Shown: piece by piece, positions 44,067 to 52,851 of the stretch | Layout: each line of letters starts with the position of its first letter | How positions within the stretch are numbered: the first letter of the stretch is position 1 | NCBI RefSeq assembly: GCF_001598855.1 | Contig: NZ_BCZS01000001.1 | Coordinates: forward strand, 434,001-498,000 | Direction of reading: 5' to 3' | Origin: Pluralibacter gergoviae ATCC 33028 = NBRC 105706 | GTDB lineage: Bacteria > Pseudomonadota > Gammaproteobacteria > Enterobacterales > Enterobacteriaceae | DNA: 64,000 nt | Translations under genes and position numbers: made by a program | Notes under the pieces: model-generated | The model's input: only the letters and a program-made list of their open reading frames with translations | What the model was told of the DNA's origin: nothing | Database searches by the model: none

Positions 44067-44333
44067 TCAGAACTTTTTTCGGATGACGTTCTGCAGCATT
44101 TCCTTGTCCAGACTGAGATCGGCGACCAGCCGTTTCAGGCGGTGATTCTCTTCCTCCAGCTGGCGCAGACGGCGCAGTTCCGTCACGCCCATGCCGCCAA
44201 ACTTCTTCTTCCAGTTGTAAAAAGTAGCCTCAGAAATGCCCATCTTTCTGCAGACTTGCTCCACCCGCGTACCCGTTTCTGCCTGCTTCAGGGCAAAAGC
44301 GATCTGCTCTTCGCTATAACGCGTTTTTTTCAT
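44067..44333 (-). CDS. IS3-family transposase OrfA
   Basis: 88 residues from the ATG at 44333 with GAGG nine bases upstream: a helix-turn-helix (YSEEQIAFALKQAETGTRVE, MGISEATFYNWKKKFGG) and a leucine-zipper-like LRRLRQLEEENHRLKRLVAD. It ends in the A6G slippery sequence used for frameshifting. Confidence 0.9.
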   Translation of the reverse strand: MKKTRYSEEQIAFALKQAETGTRVEQVCRKMGISEATFYNWKKKFGGMGVTELRRLRQLEEENHRLKRLVADLSLDKEMLQNVIRKKF

Positions 44334-44624
44334 GCCGGATGACCTCATTTGTTCAGGGAAAGAAAGGCCGGAAACCCCACTTTACGCCGGTACTGAACAA
44401 AGGGAAGAGATCACCTTATAGCTGCTCGGCTGATACTACCTTCTTGGATTATAGCCAGAAAGGTTCTTAATAGATTCCAGTCAAGACGATCGTGTATTTG
44501 AGACATTCGGTTGTCCGGTCAAGTTGATTAGTCCGCCAGAGGCTGTAACTGGCAAATTGAGCTCAGCAAAATTGCGTTGGCTATGACCATCTCATTTTCT
44601 GGTCTGAATATCCTCTTTTAACGA

Positions 44625-46043
44625 TTATTTACTGTAAACGGCAATACTTTCTTCCCCCTTTCTTCTGCGGTAAACGATGGTCAGACCGATAAACCAGATT
44701 GGAGAAATCAGCAGACCCATTCTGGTATCTGCTCTTAAGGAGAGCACTATCAGCATAAAGAGAAAGAATATCAGGCAGGCATACGACATGATTTTACCGC
44801 AGGGCATTTTGTAATTTGAGCATCTGTGCAGATCCGGTCTGGTTTTTCTGTAAACCAGCCATGAGACGATAATCAGGCTCCAGATAGAGATCAGTAAAAT
44901 AGCCGACATGGTGGAGAGTAGCGTAAAGGCCGACATCACGCCGGGCATGACGAACAGGATGGCGACACCACACAGCATACAGAATCCTGAGAGCAGTAGT
45001 CCCCGCAGCGGGATATTCGCGGAAGATAATTTTTTAAGCGATCTGGGTGCTGCATTATTTTTTGCCAGCCCGAATAGCATTCGGCTGGTAGAGAATACGC
45101 CGCTGTTTGCTGAGGAAAGTGCGGAGGTCAGTACGACGAAATTAATGACCGCTGCGGCTGCGGGGAGGCCCGCTAGGGTGAACAGTGAAACAAATGGGCT
45201 CTTATCTACAGAAATGTGATGCCATGACGAGACCGCAATAATACAACCCATCGAGAGCACGTAGAAAAGCAGAATACGCACTGGAATCGAATTTATCGCT
45301 TTGGGTAAGGTTTTTTCTGGATTTTTGGTTTCCGCCGCCGTCACGCCGATAAGCTCTATGCCTACAAAGGAAAATAGTGCGATTTGGAACCCGGCCAGGA
45401 ATCCGGTGAGACCATGAGGAAATAGAGTGCCCTGTTCGGTTAAATTTTTGAATGAGGCTTTGACGCCATCGGGTGACGTATATCCGGTGAACGACATCCA
45501 ACAGCCTGCGGCAATGAGCGCGATAATAGTGACAACTTTGATGATAGCGAACCAGAACTCCATCTCACCAAAGAGTTTCACTGACAAGATATTGAGGAGC
45601 ACCAGTATGAGAAGTGCGCCGAATGCAGGTACCCATAGAGCTAAATCAGGATACCAAAACTGCATATAGCCGCCGATTACCACGACGTCCCCGACGCAGG
45701 CAACGACCCAACTAAGCCAGTAGGTCCAGCCAACAGCAAAGCTCGCCCAAGGGCCTAAATATTCGCCGGTAAAATCGGCGAAAGTATTATAACGTGGGTT
45801 AGAAAGAAGCAACTCTCCCAGTGCCCGCATGACAAAGAACAGAAAAAAACCAATAATCAAGTAGGTAAAGATAATTGAAACACCAGACAGGCTGATGGTT
45901 TTTCCCGATCCCATAAAGAGTCCGGTACCTATTGCCCCACCAATGGCAATGAGCTGAATATGACGGTTATCGAGCTGTTTTTTTAACTTTCGGGTATCGG
46001 ATGGTGCCCGGCAATGACTTGCCGAAATATTGTTATTGTGCAT
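44625..46043 (-). CDS. amino acid permease, CycA-like (APC superfamily)
   Basis: About 472 residues from the ATG at 46043, with GGAG six bases upstream. An N-terminal cytoplasmic stretch leads to IQLIAIGGAIGTGLFMGSGK in helix 1. FSFVGIELIGVTAAETKNPE and NSGVFSTSRMLFGLAKNNAA are AAT-family hallmarks. It is closest in pattern to the D-Ala/D-Ser/Gly transporter CycA, but next to ctlX and ornithine cyclodeaminase it more likely imports a citrulline- or ornithine-type amino acid. Confidence 0.85.
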   Translation of the reverse strand: MHNNNISASHCRAPSDTRKLKKQLDNRHIQLIAIGGAIGTGLFMGSGKTISLSGVSIIFTYLIIGFFLFFVMRALGELLLSNPRYNTFADFTGEYLGPWASFAVGWTYWLSWVVACVGDVVVIGGYMQFWYPDLALWVPAFGALLILVLLNILSVKLFGEMEFWFAIIKVVTIIALIAAGCWMSFTGYTSPDGVKASFKNLTEQGTLFPHGLTGFLAGFQIALFSFVGIELIGVTAAETKNPEKTLPKAINSIPVRILLFYVLSMGCIIAVSSWHHISVDKSPFVSLFTLAGLPAAAAVINFVVLTSALSSANSGVFSTSRMLFGLAKNNAAPRSLKKLSSANIPLRGLLLSGFCMLCGVAILFVMPGVMSAFTLLSTMSAILLISIWSLIIVSWLVYRKTRPDLHRCSNYKMPCGKIMSYACLIFFLFMLIVLSLRADTRMGLLISPIWFIGLTIVYRRRKGEESIAVYSK

Positions 46044-46146
46044 AAACCACTCCGGTGTTAATTGGGTCATTTGCGCCGAACTAAGCTCGGTGACCGACGG
46101 TTTTAGACCCGACCTGATGTCGGGCTAATGAGAAACTATAGGGGTA

Positions 46147-47073
46147 TCAGCAATAGGCCATGCGCCTTTCGAGGAAAATTTCACAAAGCATGCAACGTGC
46201 GCCACCGCCACCGAGATCTTCAATAATGTCTATTGGACCTAGTGCCAGCCGTGCGTAGCTCGAAATTTCAAGTTTTTGAGCCGTGGTAAATGCATCCCAC
46301 GCACGTGTAGACATGGCATAGACGGGTTTTCCGAGCTTATCTTTCAGTTCCAAAACGTTGCAGGTAAAAGACTCCATCTGGTCAAACGTCACATTAATGA
46401 TGGTTTTTCCAGTGCTGTTAAGGTGATCAACGAGCTGTTTTCGCTCATTGAGTGACGTGAGTGCCTCCAGACAAACGATGGCAAAGCGGCTGCCGACGCT
46501 GAGCATTACATTGGTATGATAAATAGGCTGTAGATTGCGGTCGTGGGCATCAAACCACATAATGGGATATCCCGACAGACGTTCAAACTCTTCACCGACC
46601 AGATGTGAGCTGCGCGATGACCTGCATGAGTAGGCTATTTTGTTGTCGTGATCGAGGATCAACGAACCTGTACCCTCAAGATACCGGCCCTGCTGCTCGT
46701 AGGATGAGAGATCTATGCGTTTATTCACCACAAAATCAGTGGCTAACTGGATGATAATCTCTTGTCGTCGCTCACGCCGGCGGTTAGGTGCCTCCATTGG
46801 GAAGGTGTAAAGCGTCCCATCCTCCAGCATAGCAATCCAGTTATTGGGAAAGAGCGAGTCGGGCGTGCCGTGTTCGGCGATATCGTTGATGATATGCACC
46901 TCGATATCGGCACGCTTCAACGCGAGCACATAGTTGTCGAAGGCGGCTTGCGCTTGGGTTTGCACATCGCCAATATCCCCGAGGCATTTCTGGAAAGTGT
47001 TGCTTGCCTGCGTCTCGGGATTACTCATAAATGCGGCGGGCCTTACCATTAATACCCTGTTAGTCGTCTGCAT
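46147..47073 (-). CDS. ctlX: CtlX-like citrulline hydrolase (arginine-deiminase fold)
   Basis: About 308 residues from the ATG at 47073, five bases after the upstream gene's stop. Guanidino-group-modifying features: VRPAAF, DSLFPNNWIAML, YLEGTGSLILDHDNKIAYSC, and the C-terminal GGGGARCMLCEIFLERR with the nucleophilic Cys. CtlX is reported to hydrolyse citrulline to ornithine. The next gene would then convert ornithine to proline. Confidence 0.82.
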   Translation of the reverse strand: MQTTNRVLMVRPAAFMSNPETQASNTFQKCLGDIGDVQTQAQAAFDNYVLALKRADIEVHIINDIAEHGTPDSLFPNNWIAMLEDGTLYTFPMEAPNRRRERRQEIIIQLATDFVVNKRIDLSSYEQQGRYLEGTGSLILDHDNKIAYSCRSSRSSHLVGEEFERLSGYPIMWFDAHDRNLQPIYHTNVMLSVGSRFAIVCLEALTSLNERKQLVDHLNSTGKTIINVTFDQMESFTCNVLELKDKLGKPVYAMSTRAWDAFTTAQKLEISSYARLALGPIDIIEDLGGGGARCMLCEIFLERRMAYC

Positions 47074-47078
47074 GACCC

Positions 47079-48101
47079 TTACTCCGGATTGCACAGCAGG
47101 CGATAGAGATCGCGGGGATTTTCAGGCTGCGGCACTAGATCGATAGGTTTGCCAAGATTGTGCTTTTCTGCAATATCGTACATCAAGCGTAGTGCTGAGA
47201 AGTCTTCAATCGCGAAGCCGACTGAATCAAAAATGGTGATGCTTTCCTGAGAGAGACGACCCGCTTTGGTACCGCAAATGACTTCCCACAGCTCGGTGAC
47301 GAAAAAGTCAGCTGGCATCTGCTGGATTTCACCCTCAATGCGCGTTTGCTCAGGGAATTCGACAAACACATCGGCTTGAGTCAGGATTTTGCCCTCTAAC
47401 TCGGTTTTACCCGGACAGTCGCCCCCCACGGCATTTAAGTGCATGCCAGGTTTAATCTGTGAGGCGCGCAGGATTGTAGCGTTGGTTTTATCGGCCGTAA
47501 TGGTGGTAATAATCTCGGCATGCGCCACCGCCTCGTCAACTGAGCGGCAGAAGTGAAGCCTGATACCCTGATACCTGTTGAGATTACCTATCAGTTTTTC
47601 AGTTGCTGAAGCGTCGATATCATACAAATAGAAATCAGTCACTCCCAGAACCTCATTAAACCCGATGATCTGGAACTCGCTCTGTGCGCCGTTACCAATA
47701 ACGGCCATCGTTTTAGCGCCCTTGTTGGCAAGATATTTAGCGGCCACGACTGAGGTTGCCGCAGTGCGTAGTGCAGTTGCCAGAGTGAATTCACATAGCA
47801 GCAGTGGGAACCCCGTTTTCACCTCGGCCAGCGCCCCAAATGCCATCACGGTTAACTGATTATTTAGCGCATTTTGCGGATGCCCATTAACGTATTTGAA
47901 ACCGTAAAGCTCAGCATCGGCGGTTGGCATCAGTTCGATGACACCGATATCAGAATGGCTGGCAACCCGTGGCGTTTTGTCGAACTCCGGCCAGCGTTTG
48001 AAATCGCTCTCAATATAATCAACGAGTTGTTTAATGAATGGTGCAACGCCAGTTAGGTTAACCAGCTTGCGCATCTCTGCGAGATCGATAAAGCGTGTCA
48101 T
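47079..48101 (-). CDS. ornithine cyclodeaminase
   Basis: 340 residues with a Rossmann fold: TMAVIGNGAQSEFQIIGF (NAD-binding), the substrate region RVASHSDIGVIELMPTADAE and FKYVNGHPQN, and HLNAVGGDCPGKTELEGKIL. It converts L-ornithine to L-proline and ammonia. It is directly upstream of ctlX on the same strand and divergent from an Lrp-type regulator. Confidence 0.9.
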   Translation of the reverse strand: MTRFIDLAEMRKLVNLTGVAPFIKQLVDYIESDFKRWPEFDKTPRVASHSDIGVIELMPTADAELYGFKYVNGHPQNALNNQLTVMAFGALAEVKTGFPLLLCEFTLATALRTAATSVVAAKYLANKGAKTMAVIGNGAQSEFQIIGFNEVLGVTDFYLYDIDASATEKLIGNLNRYQGIRLHFCRSVDEAVAHAEIITTITADKTNATILRASQIKPGMHLNAVGGDCPGKTELEGKILTQADVFVEFPEQTRIEGEIQQMPADFFVTELWEVICGTKAGRLSQESITIFDSVGFAIEDFSALRLMYDIAEKHNLGKPIDLVPQPENPRDLYRLLCNPE

Positions 48102-48229
48102 TGAAAATTCTCACAATTGTCATAAAGAACGATAGTATGTGAAAACAAATTGACTTGAGGTAGTTGTAAAGTTGTTCAAAAAGTATAAATAATTGGCATA
48201 TTGAATATTGATATAAGCATATTGATTAA

Positions 48230-48652
48230 ATGAACGATACCGATCGCCAGATCCTTGCCTTACTAAGAGAAAACTCACGTATTTCTGTAACCGATATCGC
48301 AAAAAAAGTGCGAATATCGCGAACCACGGCACAGAAGCGTATCGAGAGTATGGAGGCTGAAGGTATTATTACCGGTTACACCATTAGAATTAAGCCTGGC
48401 GTTGAGAAGAACCGCATCAGGGCCTGGATGAGTGTGGCGGTAGAAGGGGCAAAAGCCCCAGTGATAGTCCAGCAGCTGCGCGGAGAACCGGCAGTGCATA
48501 CCTTGCATACCACCAACGGGAAATGGGATTTGCTGGTGGAGTTACGGGCTGACAATTTGGAGATCTTCGATCAAATCCTGGGGCGTATTCGGCGGATTGA
48601 GGGGATCTATAATACAGAAACCAGCATCCTGCTCTCCACACGCAAGGCTTAG
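48230..48652 (+). CDS. Lrp/AsnC-family transcriptional regulator
   Basis: 140 residues. The N-terminal helix-turn-helix DRQILALLRENSRISVTDIA then VRISRTTAQKRIESME is followed by the RAM ligand domain (VHTLHTTNGKWDLLVELRAD). It is divergent from ornithine cyclodeaminase across a 128-base AT-rich gap, so it most likely controls the catabolic genes in response to an amino acid. Confidence 0.88.
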   Translation: MNDTDRQILALLRENSRISVTDIAKKVRISRTTAQKRIESMEAEGIITGYTIRIKPGVEKNRIRAWMSVAVEGAKAPVIVQQLRGEPAVHTLHTTNGKWDLLVELRADNLEIFDQILGRIRRIEGIYNTETSILLSTRKA

Positions 48653-48885
48653 AGTAGGGTAATGGGAGTTGGTACATCGCTATATCATACTATACACACG
48701 GTAATAGACACCAATTCACAAGAAAAATAACGCGGTGGAGGTGTAAGTAAACGGGACAAGCCCGGAGAGGACAAAAAAACACAGGAAGGGTGAATGAGGG
48801 AAGTTACTAAGCCCGTATTAAGGATGTCGTTATGCTTAATACGGACTTTCAGGTTAAATTGAGTAATATCATTTAAATTTGATGT

Positions 48886-49752
48886 TTAGGTTGATGTGGG
48901 CGAACCGCGCTCAAGTGCGGTTTTTAGTGTGTCACCACTAAGATGATCGGTAATGCCGTCGGCTGATGCCCATTGTTCAAAGATGGAGAGTAGTTTATAT
49001 GGCTTGTTGATTAATGGGCTTATGGCCTCATTATTCCTACAGGAAAGCCAGAACAGACGGGAGAGTGGTGTTGATATTCTTGTTGAAGATGAATATGATG
49101 TTTTATTTTTAACGGGGAGTTCGATTATTTTTTCAAGTTCTGTACGCCGGATTACAAAACTTGCATCTCGTGGTAATTCATAAATTGGGAAATATGCGTA
49201 TTTTCCTTTATTCTGAGATAAAAAATGTTCGTGAATATCAGGGGTGATATTTTGAGGTAATCTCCTAACTTGTTTTTCTATCCGTTCCATCCATGTGATT
49301 TTTTCAAGTAAGATAAATAATTTACCATAAATAAAAACTGAAATGCCATGATTTGTTTCATTAGCTCCTTTAATGGGAGAGGGGATATTGAGAGTTCGAG
49401 CCAGTAAGCGTTGCACCAAAACATATTCATACCCCGCTAATGTTGTATCAATAACCATTTGCATAGGTGAAATGGCTTCATCACCAGTACTGATAATTAA
49501 ATTCCTCCCCTGTTGAAAACAGTTATGGTCTACCAGGCATAGTTGGTGTATTGGCGAATTCTCAACAGGACGCAGTTTTACTTTGTTGTTAGAAAACTGG
49601 ATTTTCTTTAATATGACAGGTGACTGAAAGTAAATGGAAAGGTAGATGTTTCCAGATAAGGCTTGACGATAAATGTCACTTATTGTCAGGCTTTGATTCC
49701 CCCTTTGTCTGGCTAGATCAACAGCTTCTTGTATAGTCACCCAGTCTGGCAT
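48886..49752 (-). CDS. uncharacterised ICE protein with an A8 tract near its start
   Basis: About 288 residues from the ATG at 49752 (MPDWVTIQEAVDLARQRGNQ); the N-terminus looks like a DNA-binding helix-turn-helix. A better ribosome site (AAAGGAG) precedes an ATG at about 49787 that is one base out of frame. Between them lies a run of eight A. One extra A would join that ATG to this frame. The C-terminus TDHLSGDTLKTALERGS matches the remnant at 43060-43165. The function is unknown. Confidence 0.6.
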   Translation of the reverse strand: MPDWVTIQEAVDLARQRGNQSLTISDIYRQALSGNIYLSIYFQSPVILKKIQFSNNKVKLRPVENSPIHQLCLVDHNCFQQGRNLIISTGDEAISPMQMVIDTTLAGYEYVLVQRLLARTLNIPSPIKGANETNHGISVFIYGKLFILLEKITWMERIEKQVRRLPQNITPDIHEHFLSQNKGKYAYFPIYELPRDASFVIRRTELEKIIELPVKNKTSYSSSTRISTPLSRLFWLSCRNNEAISPLINKPYKLLSIFEQWASADGITDHLSGDTLKTALERGSPTST

Positions 49753-49797
49753 TATGTTTCGGAAATTTAAAATGATGTTTTTTTTGACATAGTACAA

Positions 49798-50132
49798 CTC
49801 CTTTCATGCAACAGTATCTTTGATAAAATAAAAAAAGATAATGTTATTTGATGGGAATTTTAATATATCGCCGTAACAATATAAAGGTGAATATTGAGTG
49901 ATTGCGAATTGTTATATTTTTTAAAACAATTTAAAAAATATTAGTGCTGGGGTTTCAATACTAAATATATGCGGCTGAAGGTAGTGCTTTCGCTCATAAT
50001 CAATGGCCTGACTACGGTAATACGTAAGAGTTATACAAGTAGCAGAGATGGTTTTAGATGTATTATTCTTTGTTATTTCGCCGTCGTCAGTACCTGGTTA
50101 AAATCAGTGGAAAAAAGGCTGCCTATTCTTTT
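49798..50132. other. AT-rich gene-free region
   Basis: No supported gene on either strand. It marks the junction between the citrulline cassette/ICE gene and the AraC-efflux cargo block. Confidence 0.4.
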
Positions 50133-50522
50133 TTACCCTTCTGACAGCAATTTATGCGCTATCGCTAAAGCTTCTTCCTTCGAAGATGTTATAATCAAAG
50201 GATAGCCCCAGAATTTTTCATATACGATAGAAAAAGGTTTGGCCGCAATCCGTTTGGCATTGTTTGGTTCAATATGGATTGAGGCTTTGACGAAGGACCG
50301 TAATTCACTTTTGTGAGCTTTCATCCAACGTGTAGTTAGCTTCATCTCTTCAGGCGAATGCTCGTGTTTGCCATGAGCAACACCTTCATCGTTCAGGAAA
50401 ACGAAGACCTCATTACGAGCAAGCAGAGCTTCGAACTCTTTAAACGGGGATACATCTGGATCATTGCCAGGGGCAGCGATTTGCATCCACACGAAAGGGA
50501 ACTGAGTAGCATCAATCCGCAT
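50133..50522 (-). CDS. uncharacterised 129-residue protein
   Basis: Starts at the ATG at 50522 (MRIDATQFPFVWMQIAAPGN) with GGAA upstream. It is soluble and alpha/beta in pattern, with the distinctive HGKHEHSPEEMKLTTRWMKA and FSIVYEKFWGYPLIITSS. No domain is recognised. A copy of the shared 24-bp operator-like sequence lies about 120 bases upstream, linking it to the AraC/SDR genes. Confidence 0.6.
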   Translation of the reverse strand: MRIDATQFPFVWMQIAAPGNDPDVSPFKEFEALLARNEVFVFLNDEGVAHGKHEHSPEEMKLTTRWMKAHKSELRSFVKASIHIEPNNAKRIAAKPFSIVYEKFWGYPLIITSSKEEALAIAHKLLSEG

Positions 50523-50644
50523 AGTAATATTCCTTCCAAATTTTGGTTTCATCTATTGTCATTGAGGGGCAAAGCCTTAGGCTGCAACATACCAGCATGG
50601 TTTATTCAAACATACCCAAAAGTCTATAGAACGTCATTGTGATG

Positions 50645-50668
50645 GTTGGCCATAATATTGCTCAATTC
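50645..50668. promoter_or_regulatory. operator-like site A
   Basis: GTTGGCCATAATATTGCTCA followed by ATTC. It shares 19 of 24 positions with the site before the AraC gene and 19 of 24 with the inverted site before the dehydrogenase gene. It is located upstream of the gene ending its transcription at 50133. Confidence 0.55.
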
Positions 50669-50695
50669 GGCCAGTTCAATGATCCCATCCTGAAT

Positions 50696-51604
50696 TCATT
50701 GGCAGGTTAACTTGCGTGTCCGGGATTTCTTCCGTTTCAACGGAGGTAAACACCCTGAGACTGGAATCAGATATACGCAGCGGATATTTACCAGTGGTTT
50801 AGTGCCCTTTTGTTACCACTATTGATAAATTTCTCAATATCATAGCCGTTCCTGCACGTCAGTTGAAATGCAGTCATACATGGTCCAAAAACGAAATGAA
50901 TGAATTTCTGAAGATTTTTGCACGTCATTTCATAAGTGAAGTGCACATAGGCTCCGGCTTCCAGAAGAGTGGTTTGTGATGAAGGTAAAGGCTGCGTCAG
51001 TACGTAAGATGAAACCGAAGTGGTATACAAAATTTCCAGTTTGTTGTCCCTTTCACGTCCATACCGGACCTGATGCAGCCCATAAACCATACAGGGGGTC
51101 AGTTTGTAATCCCCCAGAAATGGGACCTCATTTCATCCTGATAACTGGTGAGCAGTTGGGCTCACAGGTATAACTTTGTGTCTGACCTGTTAGCACAGTT
51201 TCCGGGAAAGTCATGAAGATTGATTTAGGAAGAGTTAAATCACCTGGGTGGATAGGGAGTAGAAGCCCGTAGGCAGTCCAGTCTGACGAACGTCGATACC
51301 TGCCGGGGGACTGACTAAACTGCTTTTTGAAGGCACGTGTAAATGTCTGTTGAGAATCGAAGTGATACTCCAGGGCAATATCCAGAATCGGGCGGTTGGT
51401 TAATCGTAGTGCCACGGCCGCTTTTGACAGTCTGCGGGCGCGAATATAACTCCCCATTACGTGACCAGTGACTTCTTTAAACATCCGTTGCAAATGCCAT
51501 TTTGAGTATCCGGCTTTGAGTGCGACATTATCCAGGGACAACGGATTTGTAAGGTGGTTTTCAAGCCAGGTAAGCAAGTCGAAAATTATTGTACCTTGGT
51601 TCAT
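50696..51604 (-). pseudogene. rob-like: Rob-like AraC/XylS regulator broken by frameshifts
   Basis: The first 158 codons give a full MarA/SoxS/Rob DNA-binding domain: TWLENHLTNPLSLDNVALKA, YSKWHLQRMFKEVTGH, and YHFDSQQTFTRAFKKQF with SPGRYRR. The next part, TGQTQSYTCEP, matches the start of the Rob C-terminal GyrI-like domain. That domain continues only in other frames: DEMRSHFW near 51120, then MVYGLHQVRYGRERDN (51090) to 50788, then KPLVNIRCVYLIPV to about 50696. Three frame changes are needed. The DNA-binding part alone might still be made and act like MarA or RamA. Confidence 0.7.
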
Positions 51605-51781
51605 AAATCGTCCCCCATTGTATTCAACAATTGTGAAAGGGAGCGTTTCTGTGCTTCTACTCCCTCTTGCTGTTCTGACAACTTCGCGATACCCACTCCA
51701 ATGCGAGTTTTCCGGGAAAATTTCGAGTATGTGAATGTTAAATTAAAAATACGCGATTCAGCATTAGACTGCATTGCGAAT

Positions 51782-51805
51782 GTTGGTCATTATATTATTC
51801 AATCC
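51782..51805. promoter_or_regulatory. operator-like site B before the AraC gene
   Basis: GTTGGTCATTATATTATTCA followed by ATCC, ending 38 bases before the AraC start. Its position suggests autoregulation. Confidence 0.55.
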
Positions 51806-51843
51806 TGCCATCTTTTCCCGAAAATTGAGGTCCGATTAAGATC

Positions 51844-52695
51844 ATGTCAAACATAGATTACTCTCTCGATTCTGTTGTACTACCCGATGTCGATAGTATT
51901 CCCAGGCCTGTCTCTGTCATGAGGGCTTCAATGGTGTCTACAGGTTGGGAACAGGAACGGCATCAGCATCGCAAGGCGCAACTGATCTACTCGGTGAAAG
52001 GTATGTTGAATTGCGAGGTGGAAGACGGCGTGTGGATTGTCCCTCCGCACTGTGCGGTCTGGATCCCAGGTAATTTGCCTCATTCGGCCCGAGGTTCTGG
52101 TGATACCGAGTGTTATTGTTTGTTCGTTGAACCAGACGCGGCGCCAGGGCTTCCTAAAACCTGTTGCACTATTTCAGTAGAGCCATTGATGCGAGAATTA
52201 TTGTTGAAAGTGGTTGGTTTTCCCCAGCTATACCTGACAGATGGCCGTGAGGGGAGATTAATAGCAACCCTTTTGGATGAATTGTCTTTAGCTCCTGTGG
52301 AAGATCTTCATTTGCCAATGCCTCGCGACAGGCGACTTCGTCAGCTTGCAGAAATGCTTTTAGCCGATCCTACAGACAAATGTTCTTTAGGTGTATGGGC
52401 ACATCGTATCGGCATGAGCGAGCGAAGTATGAGCAGGCTTCTGTTACAGGAAATAGGAATGAGTTTTGGTCGCTGGCGTCGACAGCTACATGTGATCCTT
52501 TCACTGCAACGTCTTACAAAGGGCGAAAGTGTGCAGACAGTAGCACTGGAGCTTGGTTATGAGAATGCCAGCGGATTTGTCACCATGTTCCGGAAAGCAT
52601 TGGGCAAACCGCCTGGTCGTTACCTAATTGAACGAATGGCGGGTTCTACGGGGGGGGATTCCGCCCATATGCCTGGCATCATTCGTTTGGAATAA
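51844..52695 (+). CDS. AraC-family transcriptional regulator with N-terminal cupin
   Basis: 283 residues. The N-terminal cupin (HQHRKAQLIYSVKGMLNCEV, IVPPHCAVWIPGNLPHSARG) is of the NimR/YeaM type. The C-terminal double helix-turn-helix includes SLGVWAHRIGMSERSMSRLL and VQTVALELGYENASGFVTMF. It resembles regulators of efflux transporters. It is transcribed away from the Rob remnant, towards the dehydrogenase gene. Similar sequences before it, before 52852 and before 50522 suggest its operators. Confidence 0.85.
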   Translation: MSNIDYSLDSVVLPDVDSIPRPVSVMRASMVSTGWEQERHQHRKAQLIYSVKGMLNCEVEDGVWIVPPHCAVWIPGNLPHSARGSGDTECYCLFVEPDAAPGLPKTCCTISVEPLMRELLLKVVGFPQLYLTDGREGRLIATLLDELSLAPVEDLHLPMPRDRRLRQLAEMLLADPTDKCSLGVWAHRIGMSERSMSRLLLQEIGMSFGRWRRQLHVILSLQRLTKGESVQTVALELGYENASGFVTMFRKALGKPPGRYLIERMAGSTGGDSAHMPGIIRLE

Positions 52696-52762
52696 ACGTT
52701 GCGCCGCTCTTAGCATTCCACATATTCAGAAAAACTCATTTTTGCCAGGCACAATATTGACT

Positions 52763-52786
52763 GTATTGAGCAATATTCTGGCCGGA
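52763..52786. promoter_or_regulatory. operator-like site C before the dehydrogenase gene
   Basis: On the minus strand it reads CCGGCCAGAATATTGCTCAA then TAC, a 19-of-24 match to site A. It ends 65 bases before the dehydrogenase start. Confidence 0.55.
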
Positions 52787-52851
52787 CGTCGCTAACCATC
52801 TCATACAGAAACTGGTAAATTTGGAGTTTTCATTTATATCGGAGAAAATTT

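Larger units (their letters stand above)
43200..44398 (-). mobile_element. IS3-family insertion sequence (IS407-like group)
   Basis: Two consecutive frames encode OrfA and OrfB with a -1 frameshift signal. The right terminus is probably near 44398, where TGTTCAGTACCGGCG begins on the minus strand. I could not identify a convincing matching left inverted repeat or a target duplication, so the left end (about 43200) is approximate. Confidence 0.75.
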
